Below, one piece after another: positions 36,183 to 47,219 of a stretch of 64,000 nt of DNA. Position 1 is the first letter of the stretch; the number at the start of each line of letters is the position of its first letter. Source of the stretch: Plutella xylostella (Eukaryota; Arthropoda; Insecta; Lepidoptera; Plutellidae); contig NC_064008.1 in assembly GCF_932276165.1 (NCBI RefSeq), positions 7,073,001-7,137,000 on the forward strand, written 5' to 3'. The position numbers and the translations under genes were made by a program. The notes below the pieces were generated by a model. The model was not told the origin of the DNA, ran no database searches, and was given only the letters and a program-made list of their open reading frames with translations.

Positions 36183-39100
36183 AATTTAAAAACACAGACA
36201 CACTTCGGACCACCGACCACAGAACGCCGCCTTGTTCAAAACGCTTTTGAACTGTACATTTACGGAAGATCCTAACATTTATATGAGGCTAAAAACTCAA
36301 TATTTGAACAAATGAATGCAGGAATTCATTTAGGCAACGGCTGCATACTTTATTTCTAATTTACTTCCGCCACTCATTATTATGTAAAGTGCAATTTAAA
36401 CGGTAATTATATTATCTTCCGTCCACACAGATCGTTCGATACTGACATATAGTTTGCAACTGTGTAAATAGATTGAATTTTAACAGATTGTGGTGAAACG
36501 AACATTTATATCGGTCAAAAATGTATCCATCAAAACATCTTTGGATTGCGTTAAGAAAAGTAAAACAGGTTATATTTTTGTATTAACTTTAACTTCTTGG
36601 AGTAGCTGATCATGATATTATATTCAATTATTCGGTAAGATGATGATAATATCTTATTTCTTCGGTTATATAAATATGCACTCACGAGCAATGAATGTTG
36701 AACGAGTGTTGTGGCGCTCCTTGGGAGAGGCCTATGTCCAGCAGTGGATGATTATTGGCTGATGATGATGATGATGATGATGAGCAATGAATAAGGCCCA
36801 CATACAAAATGTCGATATAGAATGAATTTTCCGTTTAGGTAATTTGGTGCTATTGTTACCGGAACTTTTTCATTGCACGTGAGTGTAATAACCTAAAGTC
36901 CACTATTACTGTGTAGGAACAAGACTTAAAACTACGTACTAATGTGTAAGCGAAGACAAACCACTCTACAGACCGCGAAGCTGAAACTCTATCTTCAGAT
37001 ACCTTCAATTCCCAGCTCTACCCATCTATCGGTAGTTGAAACTTGTAAAGGGTGGTCCAAAATAATAATTCTTCATCTACATTCCCCGCACGCACCCCAA
37101 GAATGTCAACCGGCCCAGTCGACGTCAGAATTTCAATTTCACCGAACATCTGTGACTGAAAATTGAAACAATGTCGAAAATACGGGGTTCCGCAGGCGAA
37201 TGTGTGGAAACAGAAATCTTAATGAGATAAGAAATTGACTGAAATATTTGTACGCCTTCCTCATTTATTCTTTAAGTCTTTTAAGTCATTCCTATATCCT
37301 CAGGTTGCCTGGGAGATATGACTTCGTACAGTGTACACTGTACAGTGTTTTTGATGAAATTTATCGTAAATGGTATATCTAGAAAAGTGAACTAAAAAGT
37401 GCTCTATTTGGGACTTAATGATAAAAGCATTTTCTACCAGTCAACCTGCCAGTGAAATTCATATACTTTAGACCTCTACGGAACCGTACTAAATATTAAA
37501 TGTATTCTGGTAGCTACCTATTTTCAATTTTCGCTGTAGCAGTTTTCTATTCTCAATCGACCTTCAAGTTATTTTCGTAGCAATAAAAGTTAAGGATTTG
37601 CCGGCGCGGCGGTAAAGTTATCCGAAGTTTTTTTTTCGGCGAAAGCAAAAATATCAATAACGTCTTTTCAATGTGATCGATAGAAAACAATCTGAGAATT
37701 AATTTAAGTCGAAACACGAAAGACCTGTAAACCAAAAAGTTATAAAGAAAGTTTTGCCACCGAAGAAAAAACGAGATATTTAAAAGTCTACGGGTGGGTG
37801 TTTATTGTGTGTTGTGAAATTTATCAATCTATCAATGATTTATGGCTATGATTTAAGTCAAATCACAATACAAGCTCTCAGCACACTTGCTTGTGTTGGG
37901 GTCCACCAACCCACACTGGGCCAGCGTGGTGGACTAGGCCTAAAACCCTTCCTTCATTGGAAGGAGACCCGTGCCCCAGCAGTGGGGATGTGAAGCGATG
38001 TGGTTGTGATGCGATGAAATCACAACCAAACATCGTAAAATATGAACATTTATTTCATTTCACATAAATCTTATTTATCCTGAGTTTGCTACAGTTCCCT
38101 TAAAATAATCTTGGGAAATAACTTAGTTCAAGTTTTGCCTACGAAGGTTGTTAGTTGACCATAAATCTCTTATCTAGAGAAAACCGAGACATTTGAATAC
38201 ATTTGTTTTTCCAAACAAAATCTTAGGTAGCCGCTTCAGATGCGAGATATCTTGGAGGCAGAAAGATTAAGTTATTTCACCACCAGTTGATCACAAAACC
38301 CTTAGGGCCATATGGATCTGGTAAATACAAGCAACAAAATATCGTGATAAAACAGGAAATAACGCTTTTCCCAGCTTTTTTCTACAGTCAACCTATAAAG
38401 TCCTGACATCAAAGAGTGCGATTTTGCTAAGTATTTTTTTGATCATCAGTTATTTACTTACTTTTACATACATTTTAAAAATATAATACCGATTGACTAT
38501 GGTTTTTTAACGAATTTGTCCTTTAATAGATATAACAGATCGATTAAATACGATCTTAAATAAATAGTTAGGATCCACTTCCGTTTCATGACTTTATAGT
38601 TGGACTATAAATACTGTAGATAGCAAATATTTACTGAAAGGAGACCTCATTTTACCATTGTGATATCACGCGATATTTATGAATGAAGGAAGGCAGTTTT
38701 ACAAGAAAACTCTGTGAAATCTGAAAATAAGTTTTTCCCGCTATCGTCAATGTAGTATCGTGATCACATAAATTAATTTTATGGGTAGCATAAATATGCT
38801 ATTTCAGTGAAAGGAAGCAATGTGTAACGTCTTGTTATTCCTGGTTCGTTTTTGTGTCGTTTACATAATTTATTTTTAAATCAATGCCAAAAGGGATGTT
38901 TTAAAAATACTACTAGAAGATATTTGCATATTTTTCTTTTTGTAGCACTGTCGCCAACATGGATTCAGTACTTAAATAATGTTAAGATAATACTATCTTT
39001 CAAAATCATGAAATCATAATGTACAAGTGGTCTCATGTTCACTGTTACGGACAGTATTTAACTTGATAGAACTGTGTTTCATTAAAAACATGAATAACTA

Positions 39101-39440
39101 CTATTTATGTTTATTTTTATCCGATGTAAGTACCTACTAAAAAACCCAGATATAACATATAAAAAGCAGTGACATAATTTTATTAGCCTTCCTTTCGTAT
39201 GTCCTTGGGCATCGAATAAAACCCATTGAATACGCAGTTTACGGCCTACTGACCGGCTTTTTCTCAGAAAATACAATAATTTGCAGATCCAAACCTATTG
39301 TTTTTCTTCTAGAGGGTCTATTTTGACTTCTCGTAGGCGCTAGTTTCTTTTGGATTTCCTGTGGAGTTACCACCACCGTATATTGTATTTGAAGATACTT
39401 AAGTACTCTTATATACTTTTGTATAATTTATCTTCTCCAA
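36183..39440. other. Intergenic upstream of the oxidase gene
   Basis: The oxidase promoter should lie just above 36182; no clear TATA or initiator is seen. 36690-36785 (+) is an RTE 3' end with a long (GATGAT)n tail. 36830-36895 is a MITE piece and 37872-38020 a 5S SINE part. The remainder, to 39440, is AT-rich and unclassified. Confidence 0.45.
37872..38020 (+). mobile_element. 5S-derived SINE, 5'-truncated
   Basis: AAGCTCTCAGCACACTTGCT to CCCAGCAGTGGGGATGTGAA, followed by a GATG-rich tail. Confidence 0.7.
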
Positions 39441-39565
39441 GGTAGTCTGGAAGAAATTACTCTTAGTAATAAGGCCGCCATTTGTACCGTCTATGTTGTG
39501 CATATTCTATTGTAATTTCTGTGTTTGTGTGCAATAAATAATTATCTATTTATCTATCTATCTAT
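39441..39565 (+). mobile_element. LINE 3' UTR with (ATCT)n tail
   Basis: GTCTGGAAGAAATTACTCTT, AATAAGGCCGCCATTTGTAC, GCAATAAATAATTATC and (TATC)n: the typical 3' end of a lepidopteran LINE. Confidence 0.6.
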
Positions 39566-39865
39566 ACTCTCATCATAAGCATACGTGTGGGGCGAACTTA
39601 AGGCTGTCACTAAAGCTGGAAGAAAATCAGAATCTGTCAAATCTAGTGAGGGGGGGTTGAGGTATGCGGGGCGTTCTACGGACAATGACATGAAATTTTA
39701 ACATAGTACTCGAAAACATAAAAGTGAAGACATGCCACTTTGTTAAAAATATACTAAGTAAGTAATATTGTTTTGTGATACGAAAATATTTATTTTTATT
39801 TGAAAGTATTTTTAATATTTAATAATTAATTATATATAAAGTCGTACCCGTGCCGATATTTATAC

Positions 39866-40250
39866 AGGTTGTTGCAAAAAGGGTTTAATACTATGCCGAA
39901 ACCTACGTGTGCAGCATGTTATTGATGTTATTTCTAAGCCAGGAAATGAAATCAGAATGTAAATAATCGCGAAAATATTATCAGAGTTTAATAGTTCAGG
40001 GTGTTTATTAAACTCTGCCCCCGTGTAGTAAAAAAAGTATAGTTAGCCGAAAGGGCGTTACTCAGGCGTCACTCTGAAAAACTTTTATCCTACGTAATTT
40101 TTTATATTCATGAAAAAAACGCTTCTTCATATAATTTTTTTTTGGTCACGTGACCTTTTAGTTACACGACCTGTTTTTTTTTGGTGTTTCAAAAGCAGAA
40201 CAGTAGTTTGCAGAACTCTGCATATACAGGGTGTCACAAAAGGTTACGTA
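39866..40250. mobile_element. Two decayed TACAGGGTG-family MITEs
   Basis: 39866 starts TACAGGTTGTTGCAAAAAGG and keeps CCGAAACCTACGTGTGCAGC. CAGGGTGTTTATTAAACTC near 39997 and GGTCACGTGACC near 40143 belong to a second copy. The right ends are degraded. Confidence 0.5.
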
Positions 40251-40300
40251 GCTGGCAAAGGGATATGGGGAGGTCACCAGAAAAATAATAACATGTAAGT

Positions 40301-40352
40301 ACCCCCGCAAGGGAGTACATTAGTACAAGGCGAGAGTGTGTATTTTTTTTTA
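40301..40352 (+). mobile_element. tRNA SINE family 1, 3' end only
   Basis: CCCGCAAGGGAGTACATTAG TACAAGGCG followed by GAGTGTGTA and T(n): about 50 bases of SINE tail. Confidence 0.7.
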
Positions 40353-41007
40353 AGTACTTATGTGTATTTGGGTTATGATAGAAATAATATTTTTGTTTCT
40401 TAAAAACCAAAAAATTTACACCTTGCTGCGCTCTTTTGCTCACTGCAAGTACACCTACAAATATTGCTGTATTAAAAAAAACGGTTTTGTTATAACGATT
40501 ATAAAAAAAAGTTATTTTCATGTCAAGGAGTCATTTACCTAATTACGATTTCACTCAACAGCAGGTGAACTGAAAAAATAAGTTCTAGTTCTATTTATTT
40601 ATTTATTTATTTATTTTTATATGATTCGCCAACAAAGATTACATTAAATTCATGCTTAATAAAAATACAGTAGTTAAATGATAAATGCATCTTCAATAAC
40701 AGGCGAATACAGCATGCATTATAAGTAATAATTAAATTAGATTTTTAAAGTTAAAGCCTTAATAATTTACATTTAAATTATAAAAAAGTACAAATCAAAT
40801 ATAAATTAAGTATAAATTAGAGCCTTAATAATTTACATTTAAATTATAAAAAAGTATAATTGCATTGAAACACTATTAAAATAACATTAATTGGCAATAA
40901 ATAATTTGAATTTACATTGAAATTGATAGATTGATTAAAAATAATTAATTGATAAAATAAAATAAATATTTGGACATTTAAAATAATATGTAGCTTCCAA
41001 CATGTGA

Positions 41008-43911
41008 CTATAACAACCGCATCAGTTCCTTTTTGAAAACTGGAAGCCTCTGAGATATGCAGATATCCGTTTCTTTGGTGACTGTATTAAAAGATCTACA
41101 CATCCTGTTTAGTGGAGAAAATTGCCCTAAATTTGTGTTGCTTTTTCTAATGTGGAAAAGCATGTATTTATTTTTTCTAGGCAAACGTACAGGGATTGCT
41201 ATTTGTAATTTGGCTAGTAGTGTCGGTGCATCTATCATTCCGTTTACCAACTTGTGCAAGAAAATAATATCTGCCACCTTTCTGCGTGAAGATAAAGACT
41301 GCATGTGAAAATATTCTAGTCTCTCTTTGTAGCTTTGTAGTTTTTTTGCAAGGCCATAACGGTAACTTAAGTGCCACAGAAACCTTTTTTGTACACTCTC
41401 AATTCGTTTCTCGTAAACAGCGTAGTGGGGGTTCCACACTTGACTGCAGTATTCCAAACAACTACGTACTAATGAATTAAAGAGAACTAGCCTAGCTGAA
41501 ACACTTTTAAAGTCCTTTGTATTTCTGATTATGAAACCCAACATTTTAAAGCCGCGATTCACAATACACTCTACATGTTTGTTAAATTGTAGCTTACTGT
41601 CCAGTCCTATACCTAGATCCCTGATTTCAACCACATTTTTCAAAGGGGAGTCATTTATGTAGTATGTATGAGGTATGCAATTTTGCCTACATCGCGAAAA
41701 CATCATGTGATAACATTTAGATGTGTTTAAGGGCATGCCATTTACATCACACCACTCAACCAGACGACTTAAATCACTTTGAAGTTCATCATTGCTTTCT
41801 AACGACAATATGGGCTTCACTATTTTCAGGTCATCGGCAAAAAGGTAGAAATTTGTGTGTCGAAAACAAAGGGGAAGATCGTTTATAAAAACATTGAAAA
41901 GTAATGGGCCTAGGTGTGATCCTTGCGGAACCCCAGATACGGCTTCAAATGAATACGATGAATAGCCATTTATTACCACTTTAGAATTTCGACCATGGAG
42001 ATAAGATCCTAGCCAAGACAGCAAACCACTCCCCACCCCCAGGCTTTCAAGTTTCCCTAACAGTATAGAATAGTTCACCCGATCGAAAGCTTTGCTAAAA
42101 TCCGTGTAAATAGCACTTGTACTTATTCGAGAGTCAACAGCCTGCGAAACTTCATCCACAAAGTCCACCATATTAGTACAGGTAGATCTCGCCTTCATGA
42201 AGCCATGTTGATTATTAGATAGAAGAGGCCTAACATGATAAAACAAAATTTTGTGTATAAGTTTTTCAAAAACTTTGGCAACTACTGATAATATTGATAT
42301 AGGACGGTAATCTGTAACTGAACTTTTATCACCGGCTTTAAAGAGCGGGATTACTCTAGCTTCCTTCCAAACCGTAGGGAATACTCCAGACTGTAAAGAC
42401 GCGTTGTATATTAAATGAAGGGGATAACTAAGCGCCCGAGCACAATTCTTAACAAAAATTGCCGGTAAGCCATCCGCTCCAGCACCCTTGGCGTGGTCCA
42501 ATCTTTTTAAAGCCATAAAGACTTCCGAATGACTAAATGATGCAGTGGTTATACAGTTATTGCTTGAATGCTGGTTAATTGAATCATCTCTACATTGGGG
42601 ATTGAAGCGACTGTAGGCCTTAGAAAAATTATCAGCAAATAAATTACATATATCATCGCCAGTTTTAGCTACTTTGGTACCCATTTTCATTTCTGCGGGG
42701 TATGTACTTTTATTTTGCCTTTTTTGTTTTATGTATGACCAAAACAACTTAGAGTTAGATATTACTGATTCTTCAATTTTAGATATATAATTATTAAAGT
42801 TTTCTTTGCGTAGTTTATCACATCGAGCCCTAAGCAACTCAAACGATAACTTGTCCATCGGATTTCCGTATCTTTTAACCTTTATATGCAATTTATGCTT
42901 CTCTCGTAGTATTTTAATTAGAGTATTGGTAAACCACGGTGGATATTTACTAGAACTAGCAATCTTACTTTGGGGAACATGATTCTTTACTATGTCATTG
43001 ATTTCATTATAAAAAACTTCAACCATATCATCAATGTTTTTGCATAAAGAAAATTTATTGGCCCATGGTACAGATTCGATTTTGCTGTTAATCACATTAT
43101 AATCGGCCTTATAGAAGTTGAGCTTAAGCTGAGGTTTCGGAATTAAAGTACTGTCTTTGACAAATGAAACAGAAAATAAAAGTGAAGGATGAAGTGGGTC
43201 AATCGGGACAAAAGAATCAGAACCCGCGCACAGGTTGATGATCGGCAGGTTGCTGAACACTAAGTCCAATATATTATTGTTTACATTCAATACATGATTA
43301 AATTGATAGAGATTATTTGAAACAGAAAAATCCACCAATTCATTTCCAAAAGAACTATTATTAGTTCCAGGCGAACAAGTATAATTTTCAGTATTAAGGG
43401 TCCATGAAATACAGCTCAAATTAAAATCACCTACCAGTATAACATTTTCAAGATTTTCTAAAACTCTATTTGTATTTTGTATGTAATGATCCAAGATATG
43501 TTTTTTCATGGGTGGTGCCAAATATACTCCACAAATATATAATTTACAATTGTTTTTATTTTTGTCTTTTATATCTAAAACTATCCACATATCTTCGCAG
43601 CCGCTTTCAAATTCAAGAACTCTATGTGAATTAATACGTTTATGAACGGCTATTATAACGCCCCCTCCTGCTTTCTGAGGATCAAACGTTGTGGATTCAC
43701 GATCGCGCCTATAAACTTGATATCTATTATCGAATAATTCGCAATCATATACGTTACTTTTAAGCCAACTTTCCGTTACAACGATCACATCAAAATTTGC
43801 AAGACTACAATTATGAAAGAACACATTAGTTTTAGTATTTAGTCCTCTAGTATTTTGGTAGTAAAAATTTAAAGTATCGAATGATGAGTCCAATAAAATA
43901 TAAAAGAACAT
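41008..43911 (-). CDS. Retrotransposon ORF2: AP endonuclease and reverse transcriptase
   Basis: 967 residues. The N-terminal endonuclease has YYQNTRGL (about 17-24), TESW with its catalytic Glu47, and GDFN (161-164). The reverse transcriptase has YRPISIL (about 535), TDFSKAFD (603-610), SGVPQGSHLGPLLF (659-672) and the active-site FADD (691-694), followed by a thumb and C-terminal region as in CR1/Jockey elements. An in-frame stop lies three codons before the ATG, so the start is firm. The protein would nick DNA and reverse-transcribe the element RNA at the target. No key motif is missing. Confidence 0.9.
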   Translation of the reverse strand: MFFYILLDSSFDTLNFYYQNTRGLNTKTNVFFHNCSLANFDVIVVTESWLKSNVYDCELFDNRYQVYRRDRESTTFDPQKAGGGVIIAVHKRINSHRVLEFESGCEDMWIVLDIKDKNKNNCKLYICGVYLAPPMKKHILDHYIQNTNRVLENLENVILVGDFNLSCISWTLNTENYTCSPGTNNSSFGNELVDFSVSNNLYQFNHVLNVNNNILDLVFSNLPIINLCAGSDSFVPIDPLHPSLLFSVSFVKDSTLIPKPQLKLNFYKADYNVINSKIESVPWANKFSLCKNIDDMVEVFYNEINDIVKNHVPQSKIASSSKYPPWFTNTLIKILREKHKLHIKVKRYGNPMDKLSFELLRARCDKLRKENFNNYISKIEESVISNSKLFWSYIKQKRQNKSTYPAEMKMGTKVAKTGDDICNLFADNFSKAYSRFNPQCRDDSINQHSSNNCITTASFSHSEVFMALKRLDHAKGAGADGLPAIFVKNCARALSYPLHLIYNASLQSGVFPTVWKEARVIPLFKAGDKSSVTDYRPISILSVVAKVFEKLIHKILFYHVRPLLSNNQHGFMKARSTCTNMVDFVDEVSQAVDSRISTSAIYTDFSKAFDRVNYSILLGKLESLGVGSGLLSWLGSYLHGRNSKVVINGYSSYSFEAVSGVPQGSHLGPLLFNVFINDLPLCFRHTNFYLFADDLKIVKPILSLESNDELQSDLSRLVEWCDVNGMPLNTSKCYHMMFSRCRQNCIPHTYYINDSPLKNVVEIRDLGIGLDSKLQFNKHVECIVNRGFKMLGFIIRNTKDFKSVSARLVLFNSLVRSCLEYCSQVWNPHYAVYEKRIESVQKRFLWHLSYRYGLAKKLQSYKERLEYFHMQSLSSRRKVADIIFLHKLVNGMIDAPTLLAKLQIAIPVRLPRKNKYMLFHIRKSNTNLGQFSPLNRMCRSFNTVTKETDICISQRLPVFKKELMRLL

Positions 43912-43946
43912 GCACGATCATTTATGATTAGCTATGTATTTGATTT

Positions 43947-45086
43947 CTACGTGAGTTTACTCAGGAAGTCAATGTTACGAATGTGCACGAAATCAGAGGC
44001 CTCCGTTTTACGCATAAATACCTTGTTTTTTCTAACCCACACAAACTTAAAGTTAAGTTCCCTAGCCCTCAGTCTAGCTGCACCGTGCAAGGATTTAGTT
44101 TCGGGAGACAGGTGCTCACATATATAAATTGGTGTCTTCTTTTCAATAGCGATTCCCAGATGGCTGGTGTTTAATTTATCATTTAGATTGTTCTTATTAA
44201 ACTTTATACATGCCGCTAATAAAGTGTCCCTCTGTAGAGGGCTACTGAGTTTCACTACAACATTCCGAGGTCTGTTACTTTCTGTGTTCATTTTAGCTAC
44301 ACGCGAACAGTAAGTAATATCCGTAGCATTCAATGGACACTTGACTACATTTCCCAGCTGCTGTACAGTAGTTATCAGGTTTTCGCTTCGATTTTCCGGC
44401 AGACACTGTATCTCGATGTTCGTGGAACGTGCATTGTCTTCGATTTGTTTTAGTCTTTGATTAATCTTTTCCACATGATCACGAAGAAATTGATTTTCGG
44501 CCTCCAAGGTCTTGACTTTGTCAACGTATTCACTTTGTTTGGTTACGATTTCTTCGAAGTTATCGTTGAAAAATTTCATCGCCTGGCTGTAGTCCGCCAG
44601 TTCCTCGCGAATGGTTTTTAGCTGAGGCTCCAATTTGGTTGAGATAATACTAAACATGCTGGAGTATAAGTTTTCCTTGATTTCCTTTGCTATCAAATCT
44701 TTTAACTCTTCCATTCTTACACACCCTGTATGACCAACGTCCTGGCCAGGCGGCGGCACCGGGAGCCCGGATAGCCCGCGCTGGCGGTCGCGGCTCCGAA
44801 GTGTGACATGAGCACTGCGATCTTCCTCAACAAGCTTTGGTGCGCTATTAGATCTTACTGGGGTATTAGTATTGTCACCTCCCTTCCTATTTTTACTTTT
44901 ACAAAATGCACAGATCCAACAAGACTTTTCTTCCGAGGTAAATTTTTTGAAGTCCTTCTCCAATATATTTGCGCAGGATAGGTCATAGAACCCTTTACAT
45001 TGCTTGCAAAACAGTCTTTTATCATCTAACTCTACACTGCAGCCCGAACAGATTGGCATAATGCTGAAGCCTACGCTGCGTAGCAA
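43947..45086 (-). CDS. Retrotransposon ORF1: PHD-like zinc finger, coiled coil, FP25K-like C-terminus
   Basis: 379 residues. The N-terminus has a PHD-type cysteine pattern: Cys13, 16, 27, 30, 38, 56, 59 and 62. Residues about 125-215 are Lys/Glu-rich and heptad-like, a likely coiled coil. The C-terminal 150 residues (with NVVVKL and HLSPETKSLHGAAR) look like the baculovirus FP25K-homology domain found in many lepidopteran retrotransposon ORF1 proteins. The expected role is RNA binding and chaperoning of the element RNA. An internal Met at residue 10, just before PICSGC, could be the real start. It lies upstream of ORF2 in the same element. Confidence 0.8.
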   Translation of the reverse strand: MLRSVGFSIMPICSGCSVELDDKRLFCKQCKGFYDLSCANILEKDFKKFTSEEKSCWICAFCKSKNRKGGDNTNTPVRSNSAPKLVEEDRSAHVTLRSRDRQRGLSGLPVPPPGQDVGHTGCVRMEELKDLIAKEIKENLYSSMFSIISTKLEPQLKTIREELADYSQAMKFFNDNFEEIVTKQSEYVDKVKTLEAENQFLRDHVEKINQRLKQIEDNARSTNIEIQCLPENRSENLITTVQQLGNVVKCPLNATDITYCSRVAKMNTESNRPRNVVVKLSSPLQRDTLLAACIKFNKNNLNDKLNTSHLGIAIEKKTPIYICEHLSPETKSLHGAARLRARELNFKFVWVRKNKVFMRKTEASDFVHIRNIDFLSKLT

Positions 45087-45149
45087 CGCACCGCTACGAG
45101 TACTACAAGTGCTACAAGCACGACGACGAAACAGGTATGTATTTTGGGC

Positions 45150-45236
45150 ACGGCGTCGGCAAGCAGATTGGTGCAGTGGTTCAAGCGGCCGGTCGTGGAG
45201 CCGAGGGCCGCCGGTTCAAATCCTCCGCCGACAACT
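45150..45236 (+). other. tRNA-like sequence with box A and box B beside the retrotransposon 5' end
   Basis: TTGGTGCAGTGGTTCAAG resembles box A and GGTTCAAATCC matches box B at about 50 bases spacing. GTCGGC and GCCGAC at the two ends could pair as an acceptor stem. The T stem is poor and no clear anticodon arm forms, so this is a tRNA-derived remnant, a SINE head or an internal promoter rather than a working tRNA. Confidence 0.4.
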
Positions 45237-45330
45237 TCTTTTTCGTTTATTAATAAACGCAAAATTGTAGTAGGTAACAGCAATCCTCTCACCAGTCACC
45301 GCTAGAGCGAGAAATCCGACACTCCGCAAT

Positions 45331-45865
45331 ATGGCCGCCGGGTCTTATGGTGGAGTCCCCAAGATGAAACGAGAGGCGCCGATACTTTCGAAATTTGGAA
45401 TTAAATTATACAATTTAAAAATCAGAGCAAAAACTTTAAAACACAGCACACGTCCGATCCTTAGCAAAGACACCGAAGAAAAAAGTTCTATCATCACTTT
45501 AGATCGCAAACATTGTAACTCCACTTTTCTCGGCGAAAAGTACTCTTTGGTGTCAATAGAAACGTTTTTTGAATTCACATGTTTTCCTCTTTATTCGAAA
45601 AAAAAAAACTGTATTCCGCATTTTACCATTTGTTTTCCTCTAAACCCCAAACCGTGATTTTTAAACAAGAAAACTTAGTAATTATACCCTTTATTCTCAT
45701 ATACAACGTGCGATGTAGGCGAACGTGAACGAAAACTATGCAATAAGCCTTTGTTTTTATTACTACTTTAGTAAATTACAATAACATACTCAACAATGTT
45801 AATTTTTTTTTGCAATGTTATGTTGTTAAATTAAGATCTAATATTTTATTAACATGAAGTTACTT
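45331..45865. other. Unclassified stretch between two retrotransposon remnants
   Basis: 45331-45657 is open on the + strand (108 codons) without recognisable features. It may be the 5' UTR of the non-LTR element read backwards. The rest is AT-rich. Confidence 0.3.
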
Positions 45866-46690
45866 TCAACTTTTTTTTGCATCTATGCGTCGAATCACAG
45901 CATGACGGCTGCTGCAGCTTCCTGCTGTCCTGTCCTCCAACCAATCCCACCAGTACTGCAGGTTGCGTCGAATACGAGCCATTCTCTTCGACTTGACAAG
46001 ACAGGTGCTCCCGGAAGGATCATAGATCGCACGGAACCCGTACCGTATAGAGGCAACGGACTCCTTTGCAACAGCCCCCCAGATTCGGAAGTAGCCCATG
46101 CACTGCATGGCGAGCACAGCTGCAGCAATTTTTTCGTAATGAATCATTGGGATGTCATCCCCGAAGGAGGCTCTCAGCCTACCTCACGATCTGTGTGACA
46201 TTAGAAAAATGCACTGTGCTAACGCCGTTTGCGAGCTTGATTTGCAGGACCGCGTTGTATGCCAAGTTCCACAGCAGAGGGGTCCAAGACCTACCGCTGT
46301 GGAACTCCGCAACTGAACTTCTTCAGTGAAAACAAACCCTCTCTTTTCGCATCCTTAATGTACTTGTTAGACACGTATGACCTCTGTCAATTTTCTGCAG
46401 ATAAGAAGACAAGTGATGGTATACAAGAGCCGCCCTAAAGGTTCGCCCTCTAGGGGATAGAGTTGAACGCGGTTACTATTTTTAAGCAAACAGCCAGCGC
46501 AACAACTCGCCCGTGGTTCTTATCCTGCTCCGACAGTGAACGAACGCAAAGTATTGTACCCACTATTCGAATCCGCATTTCGGATGCCAAACTGACTGTC
46601 CGAAAGGTCGAAACCGTACCACCACAGAGGTATGACTCGTTCGAAGAGCTTATCAGGCTCTTACAGCAATCAGATGTGTCGGTACACTGA
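45866..46690 (-). pseudogene. Decayed R1-like non-LTR reverse transcriptase fragment
   Basis: Read on the - strand near 46310-46200 it gives TPLLWNLAYNAVLQIKL, like the LGPLLWNIAYD motif of R1-type reverse transcriptases, followed by a decayed position where ADD should lie, and then a stop. The open stretch down to 45866 (IRYGFRAIYDP and neighbours) may be the thumb and C-terminal part. GC content is higher than in flanking DNA. Several stops and shifts show it is dead. Confidence 0.45.
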
Positions 46691-46949
46691 AAGATAATCT
46701 ACAGGCCTGCTTTATTTATTTAGGAGCACTAATGGCCTCCTTTCAGTCATTGAGTCACTGGCACTCAGGCTGCGGTTGAACAGGAAGATAGACTGTCTAA
46801 ACAAATCATTTTTAGGCTAGTTAAAAAAAACTTTAGGTGGGTAGTATGCCAACTAGAACTACAAATAAAACAGTATTTTTGTCTCCTCTAAAATTTGGTC
46901 ACGAGGAGTTACGATGATTACGATCTAAGGTGACGCTGACGATATTTTA

Positions 46950-47219
46950 TACAAGGTATTGAAAAAAGGGTATAAAGCTTAGCCAAAAGTGGATTTAGGT
47001 GCCATTCTGATCCACTTTTCTTCTACAATTTTGAAAATTCACGTAACAAAACCTTTTACATAGAAACTTATTCGATCACGTGACTTTTTACTATAGAGAC
47101 CGAATTTATTTTTCGAGAATTTCCAAAACTTGGAGAACAAAAGTTGTTCAGAATAACCCCTGAGTCAAACCCTTTCGGCACAGTATACCCTTTTTGCAAC
47201 ATCCTGTATAGGTAATATC
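46950..47219. mobile_element. TACAGGGTG-family MITE, long form
   Basis: The ends are TACAAGGTATTGAAAAAAGG and CCCTTTTTGCAACATCCTGT. Inside are GATCACGTGACTTTTTACTA and TTGGAGAACAAAAGTTGTTC, shared with the copies at 12517 and 52639. Confidence 0.65.

Larger units (their letters stand above)
40592..45086 (-). mobile_element. CR1/Jockey-superfamily non-LTR retrotransposon with both ORFs open
   Basis: The - strand carries ORF1 (45086-43947) and ORF2 (43911-41008), 35 bases apart, then an AT-rich 3' UTR ending in an (AATA)n tail at about 40592-40617. Both ORFs are free of stops, unlike every other retrotransposon fragment in the window, which suggests recent insertion. The 5' end is not defined: sequence up to about 45350 may be 5' UTR. 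I found no convincing target duplication. Confidence 0.85.
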
